Shown: in pieces, positions 32,160-41,122 of the stretch
How the letters are laid out: each line of letters begins with the position of its first letter
Position numbering within the stretch: position 1 is the stretch's first letter
Assembly: GCF_000234805.1 (NCBI RefSeq)
Contig: NC_016645.1
Location: 1,030,391-1,094,390, forward strand
DNA: 64,000 bases
DNA from: Pyrobaculum ferrireducens
GTDB taxonomy: Archaea > Thermoproteota > Thermoprotei > Thermoproteales > Thermoproteaceae
Direction of reading: 5' to 3'
The notes under the pieces: generated by a model
Database searches by the model: none
The model's input: the letters and a program-made list of their open reading frames with translations, nothing else
Told to the model about the DNA's origin: nothing
Made by a program: the position numbers and the translations under genes

Positions 32160-33005
32160 TTATGTAGCCGGCGGGGCTTGTGGCTGCTGGTTAAGCGTGG
32201 CGTACCAGATATCTACCTGTTTCATGAAGTTTTCGAGTCTGTCAAGCACGTAGATGCCGTAGTGCGGATATATTTCAAACACAAGCTTCTGGGGCCTAAC
32301 CGCCGTCCACCTCATCTTTCTAATGAACATCACTCTGAAGACGAAGCCGCGGTACTCCATCAGTTCTAGCTTAATGACGCCGCTTGCGAGGTACTCCTCC
32401 ACGCCGAATCTACTAATTTTGTTCTCCCCCGTCGGTATTTCGGAAGTCATAAGCGTGGTTATGTCCTTCATTTTTCTAAGCTGAAACACCAGTTCTCTCA
32501 TGTACTCCCTCACCCATAGGACGTCTGTGTGGGAGGTTATAATGAGAGGCGCTATCGGGTCTATTACCAGTCTCTTTATGCCGAATTTCTTGACGTACTC
32601 AGTTATTATCTTGGCTATTTCCCTGGGATCCGCGGTTACCTTCTCCTCCTTGGCGTATGTCCGGAAATGCGTTCTGAGGTCTAGGAAGACTAGCTTGTTC
32701 TGGCTCTCCAACGCCTCTAAGTCCCAGCCCAGAGACTCCCTCACACCCCGCTTCACGTCTTCCGACGGCTCGTCTATAGTGATGTATAGCCCCGGCTCGT
32801 CGTAGAGCTCGGCGCCCGTCTTGAGGAACTGGAGGCTGAATATGGTCTTGCCCTGGCCCGCCTCCCCAGCCACTAGGTATATCTCGCCCTTGCGGAAGCC
32901 CCCCTGCAGGAGCTGGTCTACATACCAAACCCCAGTCGGCGCTCTGTTGTCGTAGACAGGGTAATAATCCTGGTAGTCATAGCTATACTGCTCCTGATAA
33001 GCCAT
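32160..33005 (-). CDS. KaiC-like RecA-superfamily ATPase
   Basis: A 281-residue single-domain KaiC/RadA-like ATPase. Walker A is GEAGQGKT (47-54); ITIDEPSEDVKRGV is the usual region with the acidic pair, and Walker B is KRLVIDPIAPLI near 145. The N-terminus is Tyr/Gln-rich and probably flexible (QEQYSYDYQDYYPVYDN), the C-terminus is Gln/Pro-rich. Archaeal KaiC homologues act in signalling, motility control and DNA repair; the specific role cannot be read here. It has its own promoter (TATATATTTG about 25 bp before the ATG) and is 36 bp upstream of ffh. Confidence 0.85.
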   Translation of the reverse strand: MAYQEQYSYDYQDYYPVYDNRAPTGVWYVDQLLQGGFRKGEIYLVAGEAGQGKTIFSLQFLKTGAELYDEPGLYITIDEPSEDVKRGVRESLGWDLEALESQNKLVFLDLRTHFRTYAKEEKVTADPREIAKIITEYVKKFGIKRLVIDPIAPLIITSHTDVLWVREYMRELVFQLRKMKDITTLMTSEIPTGENKISRFGVEEYLASGVIKLELMEYRGFVFRVMFIRKMRWTAVRPQKLVFEIYPHYGIYVLDRLENFMKQVDIWYATLNQQPQAPPAT

Positions 33006-33079
33006 ACGCCTCAGGCGGTGGATACAAATATATATGTTTTGTTCACATATCTATATCTATTGGGGGCCGTGTACTTATC

Positions 33080-33499
33080 TCAGTTACGTTGCTCCACTAT
33101 CCGCCACTGCCCCCTAAACTCTAGGTACACCCTCTCCGCTATCCCCAGCCACAGAGACGCCACTTCGTCGTAAGAGGCGGGCTCCACCGAGGAGAGGAAG
33201 AGAGCTGAGTCAAAGGCGCCGCGGCGGAACGGGGGGAGGCGGTAGTCCGCGAGGACGAGCTCGCCGCGGTCCCCCCTCCTCTCAGCGGCGCGTCTCAACA
33301 TGTCCAGCGATATGTCGAGGCAGACTACGTACCCCTCCAACACGTCGAAGGCGACGCCCACTCCGCACCCGGCGTCGACTACCCTAGAGCCCACCTGAGA
33401 AGCTACTCGCCAATACTTTGCCCTCTGCTCCTCTCCATAAACCTCTTCGTATACGGGGGCTAGGTGTTTATAAAGCTCTAGGATATGACTAATCTCCAT
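33080..33499 (-). CDS. Small SAM-dependent methyltransferase
   Basis: A 139-residue class I methyltransferase. Motif I is RVVDAGCGVGVAFD (near 36-49), the acidic end of strand 2 is VVCLDISLDMLRRA, and LADYRLPPFRRGAFDSAL is motif III/IV-like. It is short, so it covers the SAM-binding core with little substrate domain. ATG at 33499 overlaps the end of the MFS gene by 22 bp; a longer frame exists but is wholly inside that gene. It ends an operon of a secreted protein and two MFS transporters, which may point to methylation of a small exported molecule. Confidence 0.75.
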   Translation of the reverse strand: MEISHILELYKHLAPVYEEVYGEEQRAKYWRVASQVGSRVVDAGCGVGVAFDVLEGYVVCLDISLDMLRRAAERRGDRGELVLADYRLPPFRRGAFDSALFLSSVEPASYDEVASLWLGIAERVYLEFRGQWRIVEQRN

Positions 33500-34572
33500 A
33501 TCAAGACGAGCGAGGCTATTGAGGAGGACGCCGCCGTGAAGACAATCGCCAGGTAGTTGCCCACGTCTGTGAAGTACCCGTAGAGGACGCCGCTTACCAA
33601 GAGCCCCAGTCCCCACATGGCGTTAACCACCCCGAGCGACGTGGCGGCGCCTAGCTTAGCCGCCTCGGCCTTGGCAACCACGTCTGCGTACGAAGTAACT
33701 ACGGCGTACAGCACGGCGCCGGCAAATAGATAGACGCCGCCAGTCATAAACGATATCGCCAGCAGTATCGTGAAGAGGGGGGCTATCAATAGTGTTTTGT
33801 GACTTCTGTCGTATATAAAGCCCAGCGCGAGCGACGCTGGGATTTCGGCCACCATCGCGACTAAGTAGAGAAGCGACGCCAGCCACGGCACCTCGGCTAG
33901 TCTATACATAGAGAGAGATATGTGTATTATCGAAAGCCCGAGGAGGAACTGCGCCGCGCCGAAGAAAAACACGCCTCTCCCAACCGCAACCCCACCACCT
34001 CTCCCAACCGGCTTGACTTTGCCCACTCTATACGCCACGTAGAGGATTAGAAGAGCCACCAGCCCGGGAACGAGGGCGGCTGTGAAGACGGCTTGCGCCG
34101 CGTAGCTCATGTACAGCATCGCGGTGGCCATGGCGACCCCCGCAATCGCCCCCACTTGATCCAGCGCCGCATGTATCCCAAACGCCTTGCCGCCAGATCC
34201 CCTGCCCCCCGCCCCGGAGATAATAGCGTCGCGCGCAGGCGTGCGCAGGGCTTTGCTAAACCTCTCTAGGAACACGAGGCTGGCGACTTGCCACACGTCT
34301 CTGGCGAATGCCAGGCCCGCCACGGCGGCTACCTGCAGTCCGTATCCTAGGAAGGTCTCCAGCCAGTAGCCGCCCCGTCTATCTGCCAGCGGACCTGTGG
34401 CAAACCGGGCTGCGTAGCCCAAGGCGTCTCCCAGGCCGAAGACAAAGCCAACAAACGCCGCCGTCGCACCCAGCTGGTATAGATACTGGGGGACTACGGC
34501 GCGCATGCTTTCATAAAGCCAATCAGCGAAGAGAGATACGAGACCTAGTAGAAGGATTAGCTTGAGATTCAC
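33478..34572 (-). CDS. MFS transporter, 12-TM type
   Basis: A 364-residue major facilitator with about ten to twelve hydrophobic helices. The loop after helix 2 reads GDALGYAARFATGPLADRRGGYW, the MFS motif A position, and SLVFLERFSKALRTPARDAII resembles the motif B/C area of sugar-phosphate or drug carriers. The substrate is unknown. GTG at 34572 overlaps the stop of the preceding MFS gene by 4 bp, so both are translated from one mRNA. A gene for a small methyltransferase overlaps its 3' end. Confidence 0.82.
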   Translation of the reverse strand: MNLKLILLLGLVSLFADWLYESMRAVVPQYLYQLGATAAFVGFVFGLGDALGYAARFATGPLADRRGGYWLETFLGYGLQVAAVAGLAFARDVWQVASLVFLERFSKALRTPARDAIISGAGGRGSGGKAFGIHAALDQVGAIAGVAMATAMLYMSYAAQAVFTAALVPGLVALLILYVAYRVGKVKPVGRGGGVAVGRGVFFFGAAQFLLGLSIIHISLSMYRLAEVPWLASLLYLVAMVAEIPASLALGFIYDRSHKTLLIAPLFTILLAISFMTGGVYLFAGAVLYAVVTSYADVVAKAEAAKLGAATSLGVVNAMWGLGLLVSGVLYGYFTDVGNYLAIVFTAASSSIASLVLIWRLVIS

Positions 34573-36008
34573 GCAGGTTGTTTAATTGGTGTATTAACGT
34601 TTTGCCCCAGCACCTCTCTGGCGACGGCGATGGGGACCAAAGTCGCAAGGAACATTGCGGTGGCGATATCTATGTTTATTACGTACGCCTCTTTCGAAGG
34701 CACTGAAAAGTAAATGGGTCCTAGAGGGGTTTTGTAGTATACATAGGTGCTGAAGTTTGTGAGTACCGTTCCCGCCACCGTGGGGGCTATGGCTGATCCG
34801 AAATTGCGAAACACGGTGTTGATACCAGTGGCGGCGCCCAGTCTCTGCCTAGGTACCGAGAACGTGAGGAGGTTGATGAGCGACACGTTCAGAAAGGTAA
34901 GTCCTATGAAGCCCAGTGTCATGTATGTAATTAGGGTCCACAGACCGCTGTATAGATGCGCGGCGGATAGCTGATAGCCGGCCACTGCGAAGGCGACGCC
35001 CATCGCCGCTATTTTCCTGGCGCCTAGCCTCCACATAAACCTACCGGCTAGGGGGGCAACAATTATCTGCGCCGCGGCTGGCGGCAACATGTACAGACCA
35101 GTCTGCAGTATAGTAAGCCCGTAGCCGTAAGGCGGCGGCATCTGAAAGAGGTACGACATATTTTGCGAATTCATTTGAAATGCATATGCCACGATAAATA
35201 TGGCAAGGGTGGCCGCAATTACATTTCGGTTAAAGACGTCTCGAGGGATGAAGGGATCGTTGGTAGTTAATTCATGTAGAATAAATACAACTGCCGACAC
35301 AGCCGATAGGATAAACAGAGACAGTACCCTAGGGGAGTACCAGCCCCAGTCAGGTCCCTTTGATATTGCTAGGAGAAGAGAAACCGCCATAGATGCGAAT
35401 AGTCCAATCCCCAGGATGTCTATTCTCCGCGGCGTTTTATATCTACTTTCCCTTACGAACATTACTATGGAGAAGGTGAGTAGGGCGGCTATTGGAGTTG
35501 CTGTGTGGTAAGTTGCTCTCCACCCGTAGTTCTGGGCAATATAGCCGCCTACGGGCAACGCTATGATTATCCCAACGCCAAACATAGCACTGACAATCCC
35601 CTGGGCCGTGGGCACCATATTAGGCGGAAACTCCTCCCGGATGAGGGAGAAGGCGAGGGGGAACATCGCCATTCCAAGGCCTTGAATTGCGCGAGCTAGT
35701 AGCAACACCTCGAAACTAGGCGCATATCCCGTGAAGGTAACCGCAAATACGTACGCCACCATAATTATTGACAACATCTTCTTCTTGCCGTACATATCGC
35801 CGAGGCTTCCGAAAACCGCGGCGCTGATTGTACCCGAGATTAGGTAGATAGTTAAAATCCAGGAGGCGTCAGCTGGCGTGATGTTGAACTCCGCCTGTAT
35901 CCTGGGGAGGCTGGGCATCAACATAGCCTCAGTGTACATCACAAGCAATGCTACGGAGCCGAGAAGCGGCGTTATCCTCCAGGCGTATTTAACGTCGTAG
36001 CTATCCAC
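34569..36008 (-). CDS. MFS transporter, DHA2 (EmrB-like) 14-TM type
   Basis: A 479-residue transporter with the DHA2 pattern: EFNITPADASWILTIYLISG after helix 1, FGSLGDMYGKKKML as motif A, RAIQGLGMAMFPLAFSLI as motif B/C, and GVGIIIALPVGGYIAQNYGWR as motif C, typical of drug/proton antiporters. About 14 helices are predicted. The ATG at 36008 overlaps the stop of the large secreted-protein gene by 8 bp, and the next MFS gene overlaps its end by 4 bp. An extracellular partner protein encoded upstream is unusual for MFS pumps. Confidence 0.88.
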   Translation of the reverse strand: MDSYDVKYAWRITPLLGSVALLVMYTEAMLMPSLPRIQAEFNITPADASWILTIYLISGTISAAVFGSLGDMYGKKKMLSIIMVAYVFAVTFTGYAPSFEVLLLARAIQGLGMAMFPLAFSLIREEFPPNMVPTAQGIVSAMFGVGIIIALPVGGYIAQNYGWRATYHTATPIAALLTFSIVMFVRESRYKTPRRIDILGIGLFASMAVSLLLAISKGPDWGWYSPRVLSLFILSAVSAVVFILHELTTNDPFIPRDVFNRNVIAATLAIFIVAYAFQMNSQNMSYLFQMPPPYGYGLTILQTGLYMLPPAAAQIIVAPLAGRFMWRLGARKIAAMGVAFAVAGYQLSAAHLYSGLWTLITYMTLGFIGLTFLNVSLINLLTFSVPRQRLGAATGINTVFRNFGSAIAPTVAGTVLTNFSTYVYYKTPLGPIYFSVPSKEAYVINIDIATAMFLATLVPIAVAREVLGQNVNTPIKQPA

Positions 36009-38376
36009 GGCGCCTTCTGCGCAAAGCCATGGCTATCCCCGCCAAGACTAGCACTATAGTCAGCACCAGTGGTACAACTACGAACATATCCAAGCCGCCT
36101 CGCACTTCGATAGGTATGTTAACATACTGCAGAGCCGGCGCAAAGACTCCAGTTTGGTTCCAAGTCAGCACCAGCGTTAAGGTGTAGATGCCGTTAACCG
36201 CCTTGTCGGAAACATCAAGTAGAAACGCGGTGCTGACGGTGGCGCCGGGAGGCACATCACCTAGTATTCTCACTCCAGCCGTAGCGGCGTCGGCTATGTT
36301 TGATGCATGTAGCTCAAATACCTGCGATGGCGTGAGGGAAATCCTTACGTTCTTCGCCTCCTCTGGGCCCAGGTTTGTGACGTTTATCATTAAAACAGCT
36401 GTGGAGCCGGGGGCGACGTTGTAAACCCTATAAGTTATTCTTAGAGAGTCTTTTCTGCCGATCTCTAACAGTCCCCGCGCCGTGGAGCCGCCTCCCTCCC
36501 AGCTGGCTAGTGCAACAACATTGTAGTTTCCCGGGCTCAACTTGGACGCGTCGATATAGAAGGTGAGAGTTACTGGAGAGCCGGGGGGTAGGTAATCGAG
36601 GGTGTAGCTCTGCCGGCCTATTGTGGAGTTAAGTAGAGTAACCGTGACGTTGCGCGCGACGACCGGTCCTGTGTTAATTACCTGGACGTTTACCTGGGCC
36701 ACCGGTGTCCCCTCTAAAATCTTTGGCGGCGTCACTAAGACGTTTTGAATTACTACATTTGGTTGGCTGACTGTAATGTAGTATGTGTAGCTAATACCGT
36801 TTATCGACACAGCGATGGGGTATCTGCCAGGCGGGTAGCCGTCGGGTATTTGTATTACTAGGTACGTGCTGTAGGGCTGGCCTTGAGGCATATAGGGCAC
36901 GTAGTAGCTTGAGGGGGTTAGGAGGGTTAAAGGCGTTGAGATTGAAATATTGACGTTTCTTGCGTTAAATGGAGACACAACAGTAAGTGTGCCGGAAATC
37001 AAAGCACCGGGGTAGGCCACGGGTGGGTTAAATACCGCCGCAACATTAAACTCAGGTCTTAAAACCTCGTAGTGGAATGTGTAGAGAGTCCCGGCCACAG
37101 ATATGTTGATTGGGTATACACCCGGCTTAGCATCTCTAGGTATTTCAAAAATAATGTTAAACGTGGCGGGTGACTGCGGTGCGATAAATGGAATAGCAGA
37201 TGAGGTGCTTGTGATTGCTTTAAAAGGCGAGTAAACCTCCACGCCTACGTTTGACATAGTGTAGTTAGTGGCAATTACAAATGTGGCTTGTGTAAGCGAT
37301 CCGGGATAGCCCTGCGGTGGGTTAAAAACCGCGTTGATGAACAGCCCACTCCGCGGTATGTACAAGTCTGCGTATTTAATAATACATGTGCCAGAAAAAT
37401 AGCAAATCTCAACTGGAATTCTCACCTCTCCCTGTTTAGTTATCAATAGCTGGACAGGCAACTGAAGTTGTGTAAGTACTGGAACAGCTACCACTCCACC
37501 GGCTAGAACTTTCACACCATCGCCGTCTAGCACTTGTACTGTGACGTTTTGCAACGGCGCAGGGCCACCTTGCGAAATTGCCAGAGTTACTAGAGTAGGA
37601 GATCCCGGGATCGGCTGCTGGCTGGGAGTTGCTAACACGTTGACCTCGGCACCGCTCACTACGGGCAACTGCACTGTTTTTCTAAAAACAACAGAGCCAG
37701 CGTACCCCGATAAGCTACTTAAGGCGATCTCCAGCGTAGCATTATAGAAACCCGGTCTTAAGTCCTTAGATAGTGCAAAGTTTAGGAGACAGGTGGAGTT
37801 CGACTTTGGAGGCACCACGGCGTCGCATGAAAGCGACGAATTAAGGAACCGAGACACGACACTTCCATTTATTGAAACGCGGACCTTTAAGAAATCCGCT
37901 GTTGGGTTGAAAAGCAATACAGGCAACTGCACCGCTTGACCCGCTAAATAAGACGTCGGCCTTGGCACCACGAGGGTGGAAAAATCAAATGGGAGAACTT
38001 CTATGTCTACACTTGACTCCGCTGAGCGGGTAAGTGTGTAGGCCGTAACTCGAATTCTGTAGTAGCCGGGGCGGGCATCTAGAGGTATTTGAACCAAAGA
38101 GATGAAAGTCGCCGGGACGCCGGCAGAGAGTTGCTGTACCTGAATAGTTGACCCCGTCAAGACCTTAAATGGAGAGTCAACATCTACATAGACATTGGAC
38201 AGCGGCTGAGCAGAGACAAGGGTGATGTAGAGCTGGACCACGGAGCCCGGGTAGATATATGGCGGGGAGTATGACAACGCCAGATTAAACTGTGGCTGTT
38301 GTAGAGCGGGATTTGTCTGGGCCAATACGAACGCTGTGAGAAAAACCATCAGCATTATCCGATATATCGGAAGCAT
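36001..38376 (-). CDS. Large secreted membrane-anchored beta-domain protein (COG1361-like)
   Basis: A 791-residue exported protein. It has an N-terminal signal peptide (IYRIMLMVFLTAFVLAQ), many Ig-like beta domains of about 100 residues and a C-terminal membrane helix (MFVVVPLVLTIVLVLAGIAM) with an RRRRR stop-transfer end. Several domains begin alike: SPPYIYPGS, NPPQGYPGS, NPPVAYPGA, showing internal duplication; late domains resemble NEW3/CARDB adhesion domains. ATG at 38376 fits TATA TTTTTATAG about 22 bp upstream. It heads an operon with two MFS transporters, so it may be an exporter accessory or an envelope protein. Confidence 0.75.
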   Translation of the reverse strand: MLPIYRIMLMVFLTAFVLAQTNPALQQPQFNLALSYSPPYIYPGSVVQLYITLVSAQPLSNVYVDVDSPFKVLTGSTIQVQQLSAGVPATFISLVQIPLDARPGYYRIRVTAYTLTRSAESSVDIEVLPFDFSTLVVPRPTSYLAGQAVQLPVLLFNPTADFLKVRVSINGSVVSRFLNSSLSCDAVVPPKSNSTCLLNFALSKDLRPGFYNATLEIALSSLSGYAGSVVFRKTVQLPVVSGAEVNVLATPSQQPIPGSPTLVTLAISQGGPAPLQNVTVQVLDGDGVKVLAGGVVAVPVLTQLQLPVQLLITKQGEVRIPVEICYFSGTCIIKYADLYIPRSGLFINAVFNPPQGYPGSLTQATFVIATNYTMSNVGVEVYSPFKAITSTSSAIPFIAPQSPATFNIIFEIPRDAKPGVYPINISVAGTLYTFHYEVLRPEFNVAAVFNPPVAYPGALISGTLTVVSPFNARNVNISISTPLTLLTPSSYYVPYMPQGQPYSTYLVIQIPDGYPPGRYPIAVSINGISYTYYITVSQPNVVIQNVLVTPPKILEGTPVAQVNVQVINTGPVVARNVTVTLLNSTIGRQSYTLDYLPPGSPVTLTFYIDASKLSPGNYNVVALASWEGGGSTARGLLEIGRKDSLRITYRVYNVAPGSTAVLMINVTNLGPEEAKNVRISLTPSQVFELHASNIADAATAGVRILGDVPPGATVSTAFLLDVSDKAVNGIYTLTLVLTWNQTGVFAPALQYVNIPIEVRGGLDMFVVVPLVLTIVLVLAGIAMALRRRRRG

Positions 38377-38452
38377 AAAGCCAAAACTGATACCGCTATA
38401 AAAATTTGAAAGTGCGCAATACCGCCACAAGCTTTTTCATCGAATAGAAAGG

Positions 38453-38537
38453 CGCCGGGGGTGGGATTTGAACCCACGCCCCCGAACGGGGACGGGCTTA
38501 GCAGGCCCGCGCCTTGGACCAACTCGGCCACCCCGGC
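38453..38537 (-). tRNA. tRNA-Ser (GCU)
   Basis: On the minus strand GCCGGGG pairs with CCCCGGC, followed by G73; no CCA is encoded. The anticodon stem encloses CTGCTAA (anticodon GCU). The variable arm (CCCCG TTCG GGGGC) is long, as in serine tRNAs, and the T arm has TTCAAAT. No intron. It lies just upstream of the secreted protein operon on the same strand. Confidence 0.92.
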
Positions 38538-38623
38538 TGTTGACACCCAACATCACGGTTTTAAATTTTTCCCCCCCACGACAATCCTCGTTATGTATTA
38601 AACCATGTGGTTTGTTTTAGACT

Positions 38624-38671
38624 GTGATGACAATGTTTCCGGATATACGTGTCCGGAGTGGCCAGGGCTGA
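38624..38671 (+). ncRNA. Possible C/D box small RNA
   Basis: GTGATGA (C box, 38624-38630) and CTGA (D box, 38668-38671) are 37 bases apart in the gap between two tRNA-Ser genes. TATTAAACC about 25 bp upstream of the C box could be its promoter. The internal D' and C' boxes are poorly matched (CGGA, TGTCCGG), which lowers confidence. Confidence 0.4.
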
Positions 38672-38739
38672 CATAGGCTTCCTACTCATCAAGACGTAAT
38701 ACAAGGACGTGCGGCTGGCTCGGCTGGTGAGAATCAAGG

Positions 38740-38838
38740 CGCCGGGGCCGGGATTTGAACCCGGGCCCCCTTGACGGGGACGGGATTTCTGGCGCGGTGT
38801 CTCCAGTCCCGCGCCTTGGGCCGCTCGGCCACCCCGGC
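38740..38838 (-). tRNA. tRNA-Ser (GGA) with canonical intron
   Basis: On the minus strand GCCGGGG pairs with CCCCGGC and G73 follows; no CCA is encoded. The stem CGGGA/TCCCG and loop CTGGAG..A give anticodon GGA, with a 14-nt intron at 38787-38800 in the standard position 37/38. The variable arm (CCCCGTCAAGGGGG) is long and the T loop is TTCAAAT. Confidence 0.92.
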
Positions 38839-38868
38839 TGTGCTTCTCTTGCCGTATGTATTTAAGTT

Positions 38869-39639
38869 TTATCCCCCGATATAGACCTCCCTGACCTTGG
38901 GGTCGTTGGCGACTTCTTCTGGCAACCCCTTTGAAATTATGCGGCCACTGGCCATTGCGTATACGTAGTCGACGTATTTGAAGGCTATGTCTATGCGGTG
39001 TTCTATTACTAGGAAGGTGACTGCTTGTTGCTGGTTTATGTCCCTGACGATTTTGAAGACCTCGTGGGCTTGGTCTATAGGGACGCCGGCAATGGGCTCG
39101 TCAAGTATTATTAAATCGGCCCCCGCCATGAGGGCCCTGGCTAGCTCCAGGAGCTTCATCTCGCCAGCCGAGAGGAGGTTGGCGGGCGTATTCCACTTAT
39201 CCACGAGCCTAACAGCCTTCAGTATGCTAAACGCCTTTTTCGCAAGCTCTTCCTCTTCTTTAACCCAGTTTTTTACTAAGGCAGAAATCACGCCTTCGCC
39301 CCTCTGCCCCCTTGCCACTGCAAGGAGGTTTTCTAAAACCGTCAGTTTCTGAAACACCTGCGGTATCTGAAACGTCCTTACGATGCCCACTGCGAAGATT
39401 TTATGCGGGGGCCACCCAGTTATGTCAATAGCCCTGCCGTCCCTCTTCATGTAAAATACCTTGCCAGACTCCGGCTTGTAGACCCCAGTTATTACATTTA
39501 CCAGAGTTGTTTTGCCAGAGCCATTGGGGCCTATTATTAACGTGATTTTTTGCCTCTCGACTGAAATATCGACTCCATCTAGAGCCCTAAAGGCGCCGAA
39601 TTGCTTCACAATACCCTGAGTAGAGAGGATAGAGGCCAT
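38869..39639 (-). CDS. livG: Branched-chain amino-acid-type ABC transporter ATPase
   Basis: A 256-residue ATPase of the LivG type. Walker A is GPNGSGKT (37-44); VRTFQIPQVFQKLTVLENLL holds the Q-loop region; the signature is LLSAGEMKLLELARAL, with SAGEM in place of the usual SGGQ, as common in LivG; Walker B is DLIILDEPIAGV; the switch His is in FLVIEHRIDIAF. It lies 29 bp downstream of the binding protein gene and is on the strand opposite to the permeases. No second ATPase (LivF) is present in this locus. Confidence 0.9.
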   Translation of the reverse strand: MASILSTQGIVKQFGAFRALDGVDISVERQKITLIIGPNGSGKTTLVNVITGVYKPESGKVFYMKRDGRAIDITGWPPHKIFAVGIVRTFQIPQVFQKLTVLENLLAVARGQRGEGVISALVKNWVKEEEELAKKAFSILKAVRLVDKWNTPANLLSAGEMKLLELARALMAGADLIILDEPIAGVPIDQAHEVFKIVRDINQQQAVTFLVIEHRIDIAFKYVDYVYAMASGRIISKGLPEEVANDPKVREVYIGG

Positions 39640-39668
39640 TTTAGAAAAAATTCTAGGTAGTTATAAAG

Positions 39669-41012
39669 TTACTGAAACAGCGGCTTGCCTTGGTCAAATA
39701 TAACTATCTTTCTGTCTGTGCCGTAGTAGTAGGCGGCGTCTATGTATTTTGGTTGCCCGCCTTCGATAACTACGCCCCATACGACGTAGTTGGGGTATGC
39801 TCTGTCGCCGGCGGCGTCGAGATATACCTTGCCGGTGACGCCTTGGTAGGTGCCCTCCTTACCCCACTGCTCAAGAGCGGCCCTCACCTTGTCGGGTTCG
39901 TCTGTGCCTAGCTTACAGACAATCTGCATAAGTATCATAGCCGCGTCGTAGCCATACGGATCGTAGGCAACGGGGTCCTTGCCGTACTTCGACCTGTACC
40001 TCTGCTTAAACTCCTGGAACTTGGGGTCGTTGGGGTCAGGCGCCGCGATCGTGCCCAGCATCCTGGCCGCCGCCATCTCCTTACCCACCTGTTTAATTAA
40101 AGCCTCGCTGTAGGCTATGCCGTCTGTCCCCACCCACCTAACCTTACCCAACACGGAGTCGGAGGCGGCTGACTGGATGGCGATGACGCCGTCGTCCTCA
40201 AAAGTGACAAACACCATGGCGGCGTCGGTGCTGGGCTGGCCCAGGGCGCTTGACAGCTTTCTAACCGCCTCGGGAACCGCAGTGGGGAAGGCCTTGGGAT
40301 CTGGATCATAGCCGGCTGTGGCCACTATGTCTATCCCCAGCTTTCTGCTCTCGTTGGCTATGGCGTTTTTGAGGCCGAGGCCCCAGGCGTCGTTTCTGTA
40401 GAGAATCACCGCCTTCTTGACGCCGAGTTTGTTGAGTAGGTCGGCTATGGCGGCGGCTTGTGCGAAGTCTGTGGGGACTATTCTATATACCCAGTCGTTG
40501 GGTATGGCTAGCAGAGGCGAGGTGGAGGAGGGGCTGAAGATAATTATCTTGTTCTGGTCGGCGAAGGACTTAACTGCGCTGACCTCGCCGCTGGCCATGG
40601 GGCCTACAACTAGCCGAGCCCCCTTGGCGTATAGCGTCTGCACCTTCTGCAAAGCCTGCTGCGGGTTTGTGCCGGTGTCCTCTACCAAAAGCTCAAACTT
40701 CACCCCGGGACACATCTCATTCGCATCTTCGACAGCTAGCTCGACAGCATTCCTCACACCAATACCATAAGACTGCAAACCTCCAGTCAGAGGCAGGGCG
40801 GCCCCGATGTAGACTGTCTTCTTCTGTTGCGTCGGGCTTGGCGAGGTGGTTGTCGGCGTCTGGGTCGGGGTTGTCTGTGTAGTGGTTGGCGTCGGGGTGG
40901 TTGGTTTAGTGGTTGGAGTCTGTTGGCCCCCACCTGTGGCTAAAAGGGCCGCGATTGCCAGTATTACCACTACTCCGACTATTATACCTATATACAGGCT
41001 TTTGGATGCCAT
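39669..41012 (-). CDS. livJ: ABC transporter substrate-binding protein, LivJ-type
   Basis: A 447-residue lipid-free, membrane-anchored binding protein. Residues 5-28 form a membrane helix (LYIGIIVGVVVILAIAALLA), followed by a Thr/Pro stalk of about 40 residues (repeated TPTTT and TTPTQ units) typical of glycosylated archaeal surface proteins, then a Peripla_BP_6 domain: TVYIGAALPLTGGLQSYG, VVGPMASGEVSAVKSFAD, VILYRNDAWGLGLKN and AYDPYGYDAAMI. It should bind branched-chain amino acids, amides or similar ligands outside the cell. It is divergent from the permease genes. Confidence 0.9.
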   Translation of the reverse strand: MASKSLYIGIIVGVVVILAIAALLATGGGQQTPTTKPTTPTPTTTQTTPTQTPTTTSPSPTQQKKTVYIGAALPLTGGLQSYGIGVRNAVELAVEDANEMCPGVKFELLVEDTGTNPQQALQKVQTLYAKGARLVVGPMASGEVSAVKSFADQNKIIIFSPSSTSPLLAIPNDWVYRIVPTDFAQAAAIADLLNKLGVKKAVILYRNDAWGLGLKNAIANESRKLGIDIVATAGYDPDPKAFPTAVPEAVRKLSSALGQPSTDAAMVFVTFEDDGVIAIQSAASDSVLGKVRWVGTDGIAYSEALIKQVGKEMAAARMLGTIAAPDPNDPKFQEFKQRYRSKYGKDPVAYDPYGYDAAMILMQIVCKLGTDEPDKVRAALEQWGKEGTYQGVTGKVYLDAAGDRAYPNYVVWGVVIEGGQPKYIDAAYYYGTDRKIVIFDQGKPLFQ

Positions 41013-41122
41013 ATGAGACTAATGCAACGCATATAAATATTTTGGCTATGTATATATAAATAAATAAAGTATATAGTTCGGTCATGTGATAAAACTTATT
41101 TATAACTCCCTTCCAAGGCTGT
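41013..41122. promoter_or_regulatory. Divergent livJ/livH promoter region
   Basis: A 110-bp AT-rich gap. On the minus strand ATATTTATATGCG is about 20 bp before the livJ ATG; on the plus strand ACTTATTTATAACTCC is about 20-28 bp before the livH ATG. A long run TATGTATATATAAATAAATA lies between. The two halves of one transporter are thus expressed from one region. Confidence 0.6.

Noticed and set aside
33500-33616. N-terminal extension of the small methyltransferase
   Set aside because: It lies fully inside the MFS gene and adds no family sequence; the ATG at 33499 gives the natural methyltransferase start.
39669-41012. Thr/Pro repeats in livJ as a DNA repeat array
   Set aside because: The repeats encode the stalk of a surface binding protein; no regular spacer or palindrome as in CRISPR.
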